From NCBI GenBank assembly GCA_020002185.1, contig CM034541.1:27259794-27323793 (forward strand): a DNA stretch of 64,000 nucleotides, given 5' to 3'. Source of the DNA: Paraescarpia echinospica (Eukaryota > Annelida > Polychaeta > Sabellida > Siboglinidae). The position numbers and the translations under genes were made by a program. This document shows positions 44,690 through 54,405 of this stretch, piece by piece. The notes below the pieces were generated by a model. That model was not told the DNA's origin, did no database searches, and worked only from the letters and a program-made list of their open reading frames with translations. Every line of letters starts with the position of its first letter. Position 1 is the stretch's first letter.

Positions 44690-45003
44690 ACAAACCCCAG
44701 GTGTATGCACTGTACAAATGTACACAAATCACAGGTGTATATATTGCACAAGTGTACACAACTCACAGGTGTATATACCACACAAGTGCACATAAACCCC
44801 AGGTGTGTACACTGCACAAGTGTACACATTGCACAAGTGTACACAAATCCCAGGTGTATGCACTGCACAAGTGTACACAAATCCCAAATGTACGCACTGC
44901 ACAAAATACCCATGAACACGTATACTAAAACAGCTATAGACACAAGGTGTATACTCTGTACAAGTGTACATGACACGCAGGTGTACGCATCAGACAGGTG
45001 CAC
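44690..45003. repeat. 34-bp minisatellite with 17-bp subunit
   Basis: GTGTAT positions 44701, 44735 and 44769, and the variant GTGTGT at 44803, are 34 bp apart. The next GTGTAT, at 44854, is 51 bp further (three times 17). Units read CAGGTGTAT and TGCACAAGTGTACACA. About nine units, loosening at the right end. Confidence 0.88.
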
Positions 45004-45474
45004 ATAGGAAGCAGACGAAGGTTTTCTGCATCAATCAGACACATTCTGTAGTCATTAACCGGCACAATTAGCACTTCCATGGAAGCTTTTCACCAAGGCA
45101 CCGTCTCACCCATTCACCGACGCACGACTCATTCACAGACATGCATGCATACACACGTGCTGGCTACATATGCATGCTACCAATAATAGCTGGTGCTGAG
45201 TCACCCAAGTAGGGGACCAGCTACAAATGACAAGACTGCTGTCATGTGATTTTGTAACAATGACTCACGGTGAAGGGGTCATCCAAAAATCCCTAAAATA
45301 TTTCTACACCGCCTAAAAAAAAATTCTTATCGCAATTACAGCTAAGAAGTAGTTTTGTGAGTGCACCCAGTTTGTTTTAAATTTTTTTGTTTTGCTTAGT
45401 TTTAACTGTTGTAATCTCCTATTATTATCCAATGAAAGGAGTAGAAATGCACGGCTGCGCTCAGAATGGAGATT
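45004..45474. other. Unique sequence, no gene seen
   Basis: Nothing supportable. Confidence 0.45.
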
Positions 45475-45665
45475 AGAAAAGGAAGATCATGATTGAGATG
45501 GGAGGACTGTATGAAGAGAGATTTGGTGGGATGAGGGGGTGAAAGAGGGCAAGAGCTGGGGGAGTGGAGACAGTGGGAAACAGGAGCAGTGACTGAAGGG
45601 GAAGAACTAATGTTGAGGGCCAGTATCAAGCCCAGCCTCACTCTGGAATTCAGGGACAAAATGGA
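45475..45665 (+). pseudogene. RTE-like LINE ORF C-terminus
   Basis: Reads LRWEDCMKRDLVG after GRS, then a Gly/Glu-rich linker and LRASIKPSLTLEF. It parallels GRPRLRWEDCVKRGLEG and LRNGIKASLTPD at 50.5 kb. Two stops interrupt the early part. Only about 60 codons remain. Confidence 0.68.
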
Positions 45666-45703
45666 GAGCTATAAAAGTTTGGGCAAGGTATTCACTGGAT
45701 ATA

Positions 45704-46122
45704 TGTGACCTGCCACAACATTAAGTTGCAAAATTATGAAATGGGAGTATTGTACCTTGTTTGGATTCCACAGATCACGAGCTTTAAAATGATACCTCAT
45801 TTGTTGAAATATTTTCAGTAGTTTTTGATTTATTCTTAAAACTGAGGCACACTAAAAAGCAATGTTTGAGAAACGATATCATTTTGACTCATACCAGTAT
45901 TGTCTATTGTTTTAATATATGAGTTCATAAATGCATGTATTTTATTAGTTTTGGACTATTTGTCGAAAAAACATAAAAAACATTGAAAGATGAGATTACA
46001 ATAATGTATACATTTCTCCTAAAATCCCAATATGTATAGGACCTCACATAATCAGTTATTTTTGGTTCATGTGCTGAATAGGTCTGTACGACTTAACACC
46101 TGGTTCATTGTGGCAGGCCACA
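45704..46122. mobile_element. Inverted-repeat element A, complete 419-bp copy
   Basis: The left end TGTGACCTGCCACAA and the right end, whose reverse complement is TGTGGCCTGCCACAA, differ at one base in 15. The interior matches partial copies at 20.8, 22.3 and 43.2 kb. There is no coding capacity, consistent with a non-autonomous DNA transposon. Flanks (ATA before, AAA after) do not give a clear target duplication, so the superfamily stays open. Confidence 0.72.
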
Positions 46123-47261
46123 AAAGTATGAACTGCAGTCATGTGACCTGAGAACGGTGCAGTTTGACATTGAAGACTTGGACAAGTGGATGAGTAAACC
46201 TCCATTAAACAAACCAAGGGCGGACAGGTAACAAAATTCTTATTAAAATATCTTATTGCGAATGTTATTTTTTCCTCCATTTATTACTCAGTTTCTTTAC
46301 CAAGGGAATTTTCCGCGATTCCCACAATGTGGGTGTCAAGTTTATGTCTTTCCCCCACAACGAGATAACTTATATGCCACAGGTAATACTCCTACGGAAC
46401 TCTCTCACTTCAGATGATCATATTCGGGAATGTTGGAATACTTACAGGACGTCGCTTATATTATATGTTATTTCAGAGGCTCCAAGTTGAATAAAATAAA
46501 TAGGGAGCACATCCGATTTGTTCCAAATGAAATCAAAGATCGCAGTAATAAAATTGTGGTCATGTGATTCCACGATCTTTGTTTGTTAATTTTTAAACTT
46601 GTTTTGGAGGTATTTGATTTAATCACTAAAGCTGAGAATGCTGTTTTCTGATTTCATGGAAAAAAGAAATGTTGTTGGCATATATGGAGACATAAGTAAT
46701 GTCACTCAAAATATGCAAATCTCTCAAATCTGGAACCTGTTATTATCTAATAGTTTATAAACACAATGACTACCAGCAAGAGTTCCCTCCACAAAATGTT
46801 ATTTTAAATTCCAAAATTGTTCCACATTCCACGAGGAATATAATTAAAAAGTAATTTACATTGGTTACTTTTATGAGTTCACTAATACAAATGATTTACG
46901 AACAGAACATTACCCTAGTGACAAAAAGGCCAAAGTGGGCCCAAAAGGTGGTCAGTATTAGCCAAATTCTGACTAGAATTTTTGCGGTGGAAATTAAATA
47001 CTCTCGAGGGTTGACATAGATTGAAACAATCCGCTCAACTCCAACTCTGATTGTCCTGTTCAGAGGCCGGTGTGAAGACATGGTATGCGATTAGTGGTCA
47101 TTCTCTAAGGACACAGTCGCTGACCAGCCGACAGACTGGACCATGAAAGATTCATGAGTGACCATATGATGACCAACTGCTGATGCATTGTGAGTAATCG
47201 CTGATATGGCATTGGAGAATTATGCTGTAATGTTATATATAATATAATACAGCAGAATTGT
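46123..47261. other. Unique AT-rich stretch, no gene recognised
   Basis: No repeat unit or domain recognised. Confidence 0.45.
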
Positions 47262-47282
47262 TATATATATATATATATATAT
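47262..47282. repeat. (TA)n microsatellite
   Basis: About ten TA steps next to the LINE remnant. Confidence 0.85.
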
Positions 47283-47294
47283 CAAAATAATATA

Positions 47295-48490
47295 TGCTCC
47301 CTACTGTAACAAGACACTAAAATATTACGTTCCCTTACTAGTACACTAAACACATTTAACGATTCAGAAGGCCAAATTCGAAGTGAAAATATTAACAAAG
47401 AACTAACAAAGATTAGCAATTGGTTGAAAGCCAACAAACTGTCACTAAATGCCAAAAAGACTAAATTCATGATTTTTCATATGCCTCAAAAGAAAGTAGA
47501 ATACCCTGTATTACAAATAGATGGGGCATACATTAAATGTGTAAATGATTTCATTTTTAGGCATCACAATAAATAATAATTTAAACTGGCAGAGTCATAC
47601 AAACAAAATAGCAAATAAAATATCTAAAACAATAGGCATACTAAATAAACGTAAACACTTTTTACCACTTAATACATTATATATTATGTACAATGCTCTT
47701 ATTCTCCCTCATATTAATTATGGCTTACTTTTATGGGGTCATCAGGCACATTGAATTTTCAAATTACAGAAAAAAGCAATGCAAATAATATCCTTAAGTA
47801 AATACATGCTCACACAAGTCCTATTTTTAAAAGACTTCAGTTGCTAAAGTTGGATGACATTTATAAAATCCAACAATACAAATTTTACTGTAAATTAATT
47901 AACAATCTTTTACCCTACTACTTCAATGTTTTTCCAAACACACACATCTATGATATTCATCAGCACTGCACACGTGAAAGAAATAATCTGTATATGTCCA
48001 GATTCAAACATGAATTTGCAAAAAAATGCATTTGACACAACATAGTTGAGACAGTTAACAATACACCAAGTATTATCATTAATAAAATTTACACCCACAG
48101 TCTATATGGTTTTTTCAACATACACAAAAACGTTTTTATTTTAAATTATGAATCCACTTGTCGTATCCATAATTGCTTTATTTGTAATTCGTAATACGTA
48201 TTAGAATGTATACCTAAGTATCCATATGTACATCAATGTGAACACGAGTACATATAATCAGTCCTTGTATTATGTACGCATGTTGACACATTGAGTAATC
48301 ATCAACTATAAAAACAAGTCATATGCTATTCTGATTGGTCATGTAAATTTTGTTGTTGTTTATATTTATGGGGTGGCTCCTGTGCTAGCGATATTATATA
48401 TTTTAATGGGAGTCTCCTGACCTTATCTATTACTTGCGTTATTCTTTGTATATGTATCGTATTTATAGATCAAATAAATTGATTCCGAGT
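47295..48490 (+). mobile_element. Non-LTR retrotransposon, reverse-transcriptase C-terminal half
   Basis: In shifting frames the translation shows KISNWLKANKLSLNAKKTKF, LGITINNNLNWQSH, NKISKTIGILNKRKHFLP and LILPHINYGLLLWG (frame open to 47752). A second frame (47841-48035) adds DDIYKIQQYKFYCKLINN, HQHCTRERNNLYMSRFKH and, past a stop, THSLYGFF. These are the regions that follow the YADD motif in many jockey/L2-like LINEs, ending at 48192. At least three frameshifts or stops break it, for instance around 47555 and 48033. The catalytic motifs are absent. A 3' UTR of about 290 bp runs to CAAATAAATTG. It differs clearly from the CR1 and RTE-like families here. Confidence 0.78.
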
Positions 48491-48572
48491 TCTGAGTTTG
48501 GTTGTCATTCATTTTGTCTTGTGATGTGTTATATCTGATCTGTCACATAAAGTGTTTATGTATGTTTGTATG

Positions 48573-48757
48573 CAGTGGACCGTATTAATCTGGACACTTT
48601 CGTCCCCTGTGTATATGTCCAGTTTAACAAGTTTCCCGGATTAACAAGTTTTCTGGATTTAAACAAATCATGCATACAAGGGTTATATCAGAACTTAGGA
48701 ACTTACCTTTATATTAGCATTTGGAAATTCTGTTTCCGGATTATCTGGGTCAAGGTT
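48573..48757. mobile_element. Pogo/Tigger-like MITE, about 185 bp
   Basis: The left end CAGTGGACCGTATTAATC is followed by TGGACACTTTCGTCC. The right end, read in reverse complement, gives TTGACCCAGATAATCCGG, an imperfect inverted counterpart. The size is close to the 187-bp element at 23.2 kb. The interior repeats TTAACAAGTTTCCCGG and TTAACAAGTTTTCTGG. Confidence 0.5.
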
Positions 48758-49316
48758 AGTGAATGTTTGAGCTAAGATCCGACACTTATATATGTGTTCA
48801 ATTTGTTACTGTCTCACGTAAGAAAAACAATTTAGATTTTGACACCCTCGTCATGATGGTCTTACCTATTTACATAGGTAAATACAATGTTCACATGTAT
48901 ATTACGTGTATAGGCCCTAAAACAAAAAAGAAAAATTATATTACGATATGTATATGGAGTCAAGTAAACATCTTTCTTTCTTTCTTAAATGTTGCACATA
49001 TTTACTGGAGGGTTGTGAAATTTGCTTTAATACGGCACACACAGAACTCTCAATGATTGAAGAAACATCCGCAAAAGAACAAATCTCCATTAAGGCTTGC
49101 GTTGTGTTATATATACCGACGGATATAAGGGACAATTTCACTGTGTCCCAACATGACCTCTACAGCAAGAATATACCGTATATCAATCAATCAATCTTTT
49201 TTATTTCAATTAATCAATTTGTTATTTCAAACATCTATGACTGGAGTGACCATAAGAGACCGTGACATCATTAGGAATCATGGGTAGCATTGTTCTGTTT
49301 CCTATGACTAAGCTGA
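48758..49316. other. Unique AT-rich sequence, no gene seen
   Basis: An (ATCA)n run followed by TTTTTTATTTCA at 49178-49210 resembles an inverted retroelement tail. Nothing else is supportable. Confidence 0.4.
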
Positions 49317-49628
49317 CGTATTCGTTCTACTGAGCACACTTAACAACTATTTGAGACTCGGAAATATGTCAAATTTTATGTTCCAATAAGCGTACAGGTG
49401 TGTATGTCCATTTTCTGGTGTTCCTGGGTACAGCCATCTTAGCAGATGTGACTGGCAAGCGATTTATGCAACAACAGGATACCAGAACACTGTAAAATCT
49501 GATCATTTAGCAGGATCTTTCGTTATTTTCTATCTCTGAGTTTTGAATCTAGTATGTCACCGGTAGAAATTAAATAAAAAATGGGGTGTACGCTAATTAG
49601 GGCACGTATGCTTAATAAAATTAATACG
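49317..49628. mobile_element. Short inverted-repeat element B, copy 2
   Basis: The left end CGTATTCGTTCTACTGAGCA and right end TATGCTTAATAAAATTAATA (then CG) are imperfect inverted repeats. Interior ATATGTCAAATTTTATGTTC, TACAGCCATCTTAGCAGA and GTTTTGAATCTAGT match the copy at 19186-19610, with internal deletions here (about 312 against 425 bp). Confidence 0.68.
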
Positions 49629-50411
49629 GCATACGTGTTGTGAATGAAATTTTGGATACAAGCAAATACTACGAATCATACAACATTTACTTGGTTGACA
49701 TAAACAATACAGCAAGTGTTAATATGCAGATTAGCATTTAAGGAGGCGATAATTAAATACAACAGTTCCACAATGAATCACTTCGGCGATATACACTCAA
49801 CGCTAACATGGCGTTAGCCACAGGTAATGCACTGTCATTATTTCAATGTCATAATGATGCCACTTAAAGATTAAACTACCAGAATAAGGCTCTGGTGACA
49901 TGATACGCCCTCCCATGAAAACTCCCACACCATAGAACTTGAAATGGATGAAAGATTACCACATGGCAGATTTTCCAGACGGGAACAATTCCAGATAATC
50001 CCTGCCATGGCAGGGCTCCCCATGCCCGCTCCCCCGCATAGATTTAGTGGAAAATGTCTAATAAAATTATAGCAATTCTCTCACTGCTATGTTCCAGGCT
50101 ACATCAGCACCAACTATAGTGCTAATTTTTCTTGAAAACAACAAACATTCATTCTGTCAGTCCCTAACCTGTATTAATTTACAGTAGAATTTCAACACTG
50201 ACTGAAAAATTATTGAATATAGCTTATTAAATTTGGCATGACCAAAGAGAAAATAGCAATCAGGATTGACCGAGGGAGGTTAAAACACTTACAAAATAAA
50301 AAATAACAATTTTGGCATGCCATTTGATCAGATGCCACATATATTTAGGTCAAAAACAAAAACAGAGAACCTGAACAAACCACATTTTCATACAATAGCT
50401 GTGATTTGAGA
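49629..50411. other. Unique sequence, no gene seen
   Basis: Nothing supportable before the LINE fragment. Confidence 0.45.
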
Positions 50412-50690
50412 TCTATATCGGAGGACAGGAGTCGACTGAAATGGGCTGGGCATGTGGAGAGAATGGGAAAGAAAACAGGCTGACAAAGAAAACAAATGCC
50501 CAGAGAGTGGAGGGGAAAAGGAGGCCAGGAAGACCTAGGCTGCGATGGGAGGACTGTGTAAAGAGAGGCTTGGAAGGATTGGGAGAGGAGTGGAGAACAA
50601 GAGCAAAAGATAAAGGGGAATAGAGACAGTTGTTTTGAGAATGTAGTGCAAGATAAGTGAGAGAAAAGAAGAGGAAGAAATAGAAAACTG
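50412..50690 (+). pseudogene. RTE-like LINE ORF C-terminal domain
   Basis: The translation runs SRLKWAGHVERMG, KKTNAQRVEGKRRPGRP, RLRWEDCVKRGLEGLGE and EEWRTRAKDK, with one frameshift near 50460. It then gives LRNGIKASLTPD at 50692. This is the conserved terminal module of RTE-like reverse-transcriptase proteins (a WAGHVERM block followed by GRPRLRWEDCVKRDL). It is the best preserved of several such fragments here. The sequence passes directly into the 32-bp array, whose unit is the end of this ORF. Confidence 0.78.
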
Positions 50691-51730
50691 AAATTGAGGA
50701 ACGGAATCAAGGCCAGCCTCACCCCTGACGACAGGGAATCAAGGCCAGCCTCACCCCTGACGACAGAGAACCAAGGCCAGCCTCACCCCTGACGTTAGGA
50801 AATCAAGGCCAGCCTCACCCTGTCGACAGGGAATCAAGGCCAGCCTCACCCCTGACGACAGGGAATCAAGACCAGCCTCACCCCTGACGAAAGGGAATCA
50901 AGACCAGCCTCACCCCTGATGACAGGGAATCAAGGCCAGCCTCACCCCTGACAACAGGGAATCGAGGCCAGCCTCACCCCTGATGACAGGGAACCGAGGC
51001 CAGCCTCACCCCTGACGACAGGGAATCAAGGCCAGCCTCACCCATGAAAACAGGGAATCAAGGCCAGCCTCACCCCTGACAACAGGGAATCGAGGCCAGC
51101 CTCACCCCTGACGACAGGGAACCGAGGCCAGCCTCACCCCAGACGACAGGGAATCAAGGCCAGCCTCACCCATGAAAACAGGGAATCAAGGCCAGCCTCA
51201 CCCCTGACAACAGGGAATCGAGGCCAGCCTCACCCCTGACGACAGGGAACCGAGGCCAGCCTCACCCCTGACGACAGGGAACCAAGACCAGCCTTACCCC
51301 TGACAACAGGGAACCAAGGCCAGCCTCACCCCTGACGACAGGGAACCAAGACCAGCCTTACCCCTGACAACAGGGAACCGAGGCCAGCCTCACCCCTGAC
51401 GACAGGGAATCAAGGCCAGCCTCACCCATGAAAACAGGGAATCAAGGCCAGCCTCACCCCTGACAACAGGGAATCGAGGCCAGCCTCACCCCTGACGACA
51501 GGGAATCGAGGCCAGCCTCACCCCTGACGACAGGGAACCGAGGCCAGCCTCACCCCTGATGACAGGGAACCAAGGCCAGCCTCACCCCTGACAACAGGGA
51601 ACCAAGACCAGCCTTACCCCTGACAACAGGGAACCAAGGCCAGCCTCACCCCTGACGACAGGGAACCAAGGCCAGCCTCACCCCTGACGACTGGGAACCA
51701 AGGCCAGCCTCACCCCTGACGACAGGGAAT
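50691..51730. repeat. 32-bp minisatellite derived from a LINE 3' end
   Basis: About 32 units of GGAATCAAGGCCAGCCTCAC followed by CCCTGACGACAG, at a 32-bp period (for example 51001 to 51033). The first unit coincides with the LINE ORF end (the KASLTPD codons). After the last unit the LINE tail resumes. Variants (GGAACCGAGG, CCCATGAAAACAG, GACCAGCCTTACC) are shuffled in blocks, showing repeated local duplication. Confidence 0.95.
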
Positions 51731-51760
51731 CAGGAGAACAACAACATAATAAATACCACT
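51731..51760 (+). mobile_element. LINE 3' tail resuming after the array
   Basis: CAGGAGAACAACAACATAAT follows the last array unit. It matches GAGGAGAACAACAAC after the ORF end at 41.8 kb and GAGGAGAGCAACAAAC at 10.7 kb (minus strand). Confidence 0.6.
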
Positions 51761-52178
51761 GGTAGTTTTAATTTAAATAGTTTATTTTCCAGAACAAAAA
51801 AATATATTCACAACTTGGCCAACACTATTTAACCGTACACCTTCCCAACCATGGCCTTTTGAGTGGACCCGTCCATTTACTTTGTTCTTATCCAGCACCC
51901 TTTTTAAAAGTGGTTCGGGTGCAGCTTCCAATGGCCGGGGAAACCAGCCTAGCTCTACACCTGTGGGTTGCAGCCGAGATAAACTGGAGTTGATGCCTGG
52001 GTGCACCAATAGTTCCACTGCCCCACTGCCACCTCAGCCCTCTCTCTGCCCACCTGGGGTATTTATACCAAGTACTCAGCCCAGTTGGGAACTGAAAGTG
52101 TGCACCATTGAAAGTAGGTCTACAAAAACTGCTTGTTTTTTGGTCACAAAATGACATCAATTCAATGATGGATGACAC
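51761..52178 (-). promoter_or_regulatory. Candidate compact transcription unit or solo-LTR-like segment
   Basis: On the minus strand a TATAAATA at 52067-52060 precedes, by about 280 bp, an AATAAA just inside 51785-51778, with TGTTGTTGTTCT further downstream. The sequence between is non-repetitive and open for 78 codons, but it lacks an ATG start. TATA plus AATAAA at this spacing occurs in LTRs and in small non-coding units. The element boundaries and a target duplication were not established. Confidence 0.2.
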
Positions 52179-52538
52179 ATAAATGGGCAGGTGCTCAGGG
52201 TGGATGCAGTGTCTAGCAGTTGGACCACCTAGTAGTCAATCGAGAACTGTTTCAGTGCACCTAGTGGTTTTTTTAAACTTAAGGGCGATTTCGTTCACCC
52301 CACTTTGCCTAAGGTGCTTTTTTGGAAGAGAGTTAGTAGTGGTAGGTTCCTTCTGTATGGTGTCTGTGCCGGGGGTGAAAAATCCCACACATGGGGTAAA
52401 TGTGTAACCTGCAGTAGACTAACTAACTCTAGAAACGACACTCAAACAAGCCTTCAGTCACATGCAACATCCTAATAGGACTCTGCTACACAGATCCACA
52501 ATACACTGAGTATTTTATAACGTTATATTTAATTTCGA
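52179..52538. other. Unique sequence, no gene seen
   Basis: Nothing supportable. Confidence 0.4.
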
Positions 52539-52770
52539 GTATTGCAAAGTTTTGCAATACTTTCTGAAAACTGCAATACAGTATTGCCACTATCTGCAAT
52601 AACTATCGCAACGATGTTTTTTTACTTAGTTTTCAAAATGCTATGCTTTATTCCCCACACCAATCCATAATGCCATCAAAGATATGCAGTCAATGAAAAA
52701 AGAAAGAGTTATTGGTACATCGCGTGACGTAGTTGCCGTACACGCGATGTACAGCAACTGCTTCAATAAC
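52539..52770. repeat. Cluster of GCAATA palindromes and a 12-bp hairpin
   Basis: GTATTGCAAA and TTTGCAATAC (52539-52560) form a perfect inverted repeat with a 2-bp centre. GCAATAC and GTATTGC follow at 52573-52587. Further on, GTACATCGCGTG (52715-52726) and CACGCGATGTAC (52741-52752) are exact inverse copies around a 14-base loop, with an outer GTTATTG/CAATAAC pair at 52708-52714 and 52764-52770. Confidence 0.85.
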
Positions 52771-53214
52771 AAAGGTTAGGTAAAGATCATTAATTATTCT
52801 GTTTATACAGGTATATTCTTATCTTACGCTTGATTTTAAAGACAATTTGAGACCAGCAAGGGCCTGGATGTTTGGCCATGGCTATTTACTGGTACAATAT
52901 TGTTAAACCAGCACAGTATCAGACCAGTTCTACCTGCCAAGATTGGTTGACTATAGAGGACCAGTATTAGACCCATGTTTGCTGTCATAATTGACTCAAT
53001 ACTCCATGAAATAATGCCCTTGAAAATATTCATAGCCATCTTTTAAGGGGTGGTCGCATAAGCTTGAAAAGTTCCAAAAATACATTTGTGTACGTTGGTT
53101 AGTCTTCTTCTTCCATCGTACAACCAACATAATTTTGTTGATGATTCATAGTTTTTTTTAGAATGATTCCTCCGCTCAGTGAGTCCACGACAGGTTTTCC
53201 ATTTCCCTGCATGT
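52771..53214. other. Unique sequence, possible SINE 3' body
   Basis: Bases from about 53045 onward may be the 3' part of the inverted SINE that follows. Otherwise nothing was recognised. Confidence 0.35.
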
Positions 53215-53412
53215 GATCTTTTACTTCCCCTGGCATAGACACCAGATAGAAGGGACCAACGGCTTACGGTGTCCCTTCCGAAAGACACATTCAACGTAGA
53301 GTGAACGAAATTGCTCGAGTTTTGACACGGCGGCCGAACCAGCACCCGATTCGAACCCCGGTCCCTCCGCACGACAGTCCAGCACTCTAACCATTTGATC
53401 ACTGCGCCCCAT
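53215..53412 (-). mobile_element. tRNA-headed SINE, family 2
   Basis: On the minus strand the head contains GCAGTGATCAAATGGTTAGAG (A-box region), CTGGACTGTCGTGCGG and GGGTTCGAATCGGG (a near-perfect B-box). The anticodon-arm-like CTGTCGTGCGG and the B-box resemble tRNA-Asp(GTC). Next come TTCGTTCACTCTACGTTG, then TGTCTTTCGGAAGGGACAC, GTTGGTCCCTTCTATCTGG and TGTCTATGCCAGGGGAAG. The body differs from family 1, but the TTCACTCTACGTTG block after the head is identical. Confidence 0.8.
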
Positions 53413-54214
53413 ATGTTGCCACGTACCGCAGCAGTGGGAAAATAAATGGATACAGTGGCACCACCTGTTAAGTGAAACAGATATTAATGCATATTGATGC
53501 TATTGTGTATATCATAGCTAGTCAGTGTAGTAGGTTGGCATAATGTCTTGACGACAGTGTCACGTCAGTTGAATCCGGCGGCTATTAGCTGTGATCGAAG
53601 ACATTTCAGTTCACCCCAAATCGCAAACTTGTTCCGCTTCACATATTGGTGATTTGAATTATAATGTGAAATGCGACAAATTTGTTAGACATTGCAAATT
53701 AATGAGACAACCCCTTACATCATTCGCATACAGATGCTATCCAGGGACAAAATTCCAGGCCAATACGTCCAGGCCAGAAGCATCAGACGCCAAAAGTGTG
53801 GTGTGATTCCTGAAAAAACTTTACTTTTCCGGAAAAATGATTTGTAGTTGATTATTAAAATGTTCTCCTGCAGTAGCTTCTAGTGATCTTGTGATAACAT
53901 CAAGGGGGGCCATGGAGGGGTTGGACTTGGGGGCTGTAGCTCTATACATTTACTGTAATATTGCAAAATTTCTGAAATCTTCATTTTCCAGTCTGTTTGT
54001 TTATTTCATGGACATGCACTTTGTTTGTCTTAACACAAATATTGCATGGTTAAGGAGTGTGTTGTATATTTATCAGACATTTTTTATTAAGTATCTGGAT
54101 TTGGATAATTACTCAGATCATGATACTGCACTGAGGGTTTATTTCAGAGTGTCCTTCTCTCGAGTTAGTGCGTCCACTAGAGGTAACAGACTGACCACCC
54201 TTGTAGAATCTATT
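53413..54214. other. Unique sequence, no gene recognised
   Basis: Frames of 70-116 residues occur, without ATG or domain evidence that persuades me. Confidence 0.35.
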
Positions 54215-54405
54215 AGTTTCCCTGGCATAGACACCAGATAGAAGGGACCAACAGCTAAGTAGTGTCCCTTCTGAAAGACATAGCCTATGTAAGGTGAACA
54301 AAGTTGTCTATGTTTCAAATCAACGGTCGGTGCAAGGATTCAAACCCTGGTTCCTTTGATCGACAAACCGGTACTCCGTTCACTTGACCACTGCTTCACT
54401 AGTTC
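54215..54405 (-). mobile_element. tRNA-headed SINE, family 2, older copy
   Basis: The minus strand has GGGTTTGAATCC as B-box, CTTTGTTCACCTTACATAGG, TGTCTTTCAGAAGGGACAC, GTTGGTCCCTTCTATCTGG and TGTCTATGCCAGGG, in the same order as the 53.2-53.4 kb copy. The head is more diverged. Confidence 0.78.

Noticed and set aside
51782..52018. 78-residue minus-strand protein between the TATA box and the AATAAA
   Set aside because: The frame starts with GTG and has no ATG, and no domain is recognisable, so I kept only the regulatory-segment call.
53333..53412. Functional tRNA-Asp gene
   Set aside because: The B-box and anticodon-arm region are good, but the acceptor ends do not pair and a SINE body follows directly. 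A tRNA-derived SINE head fits better.
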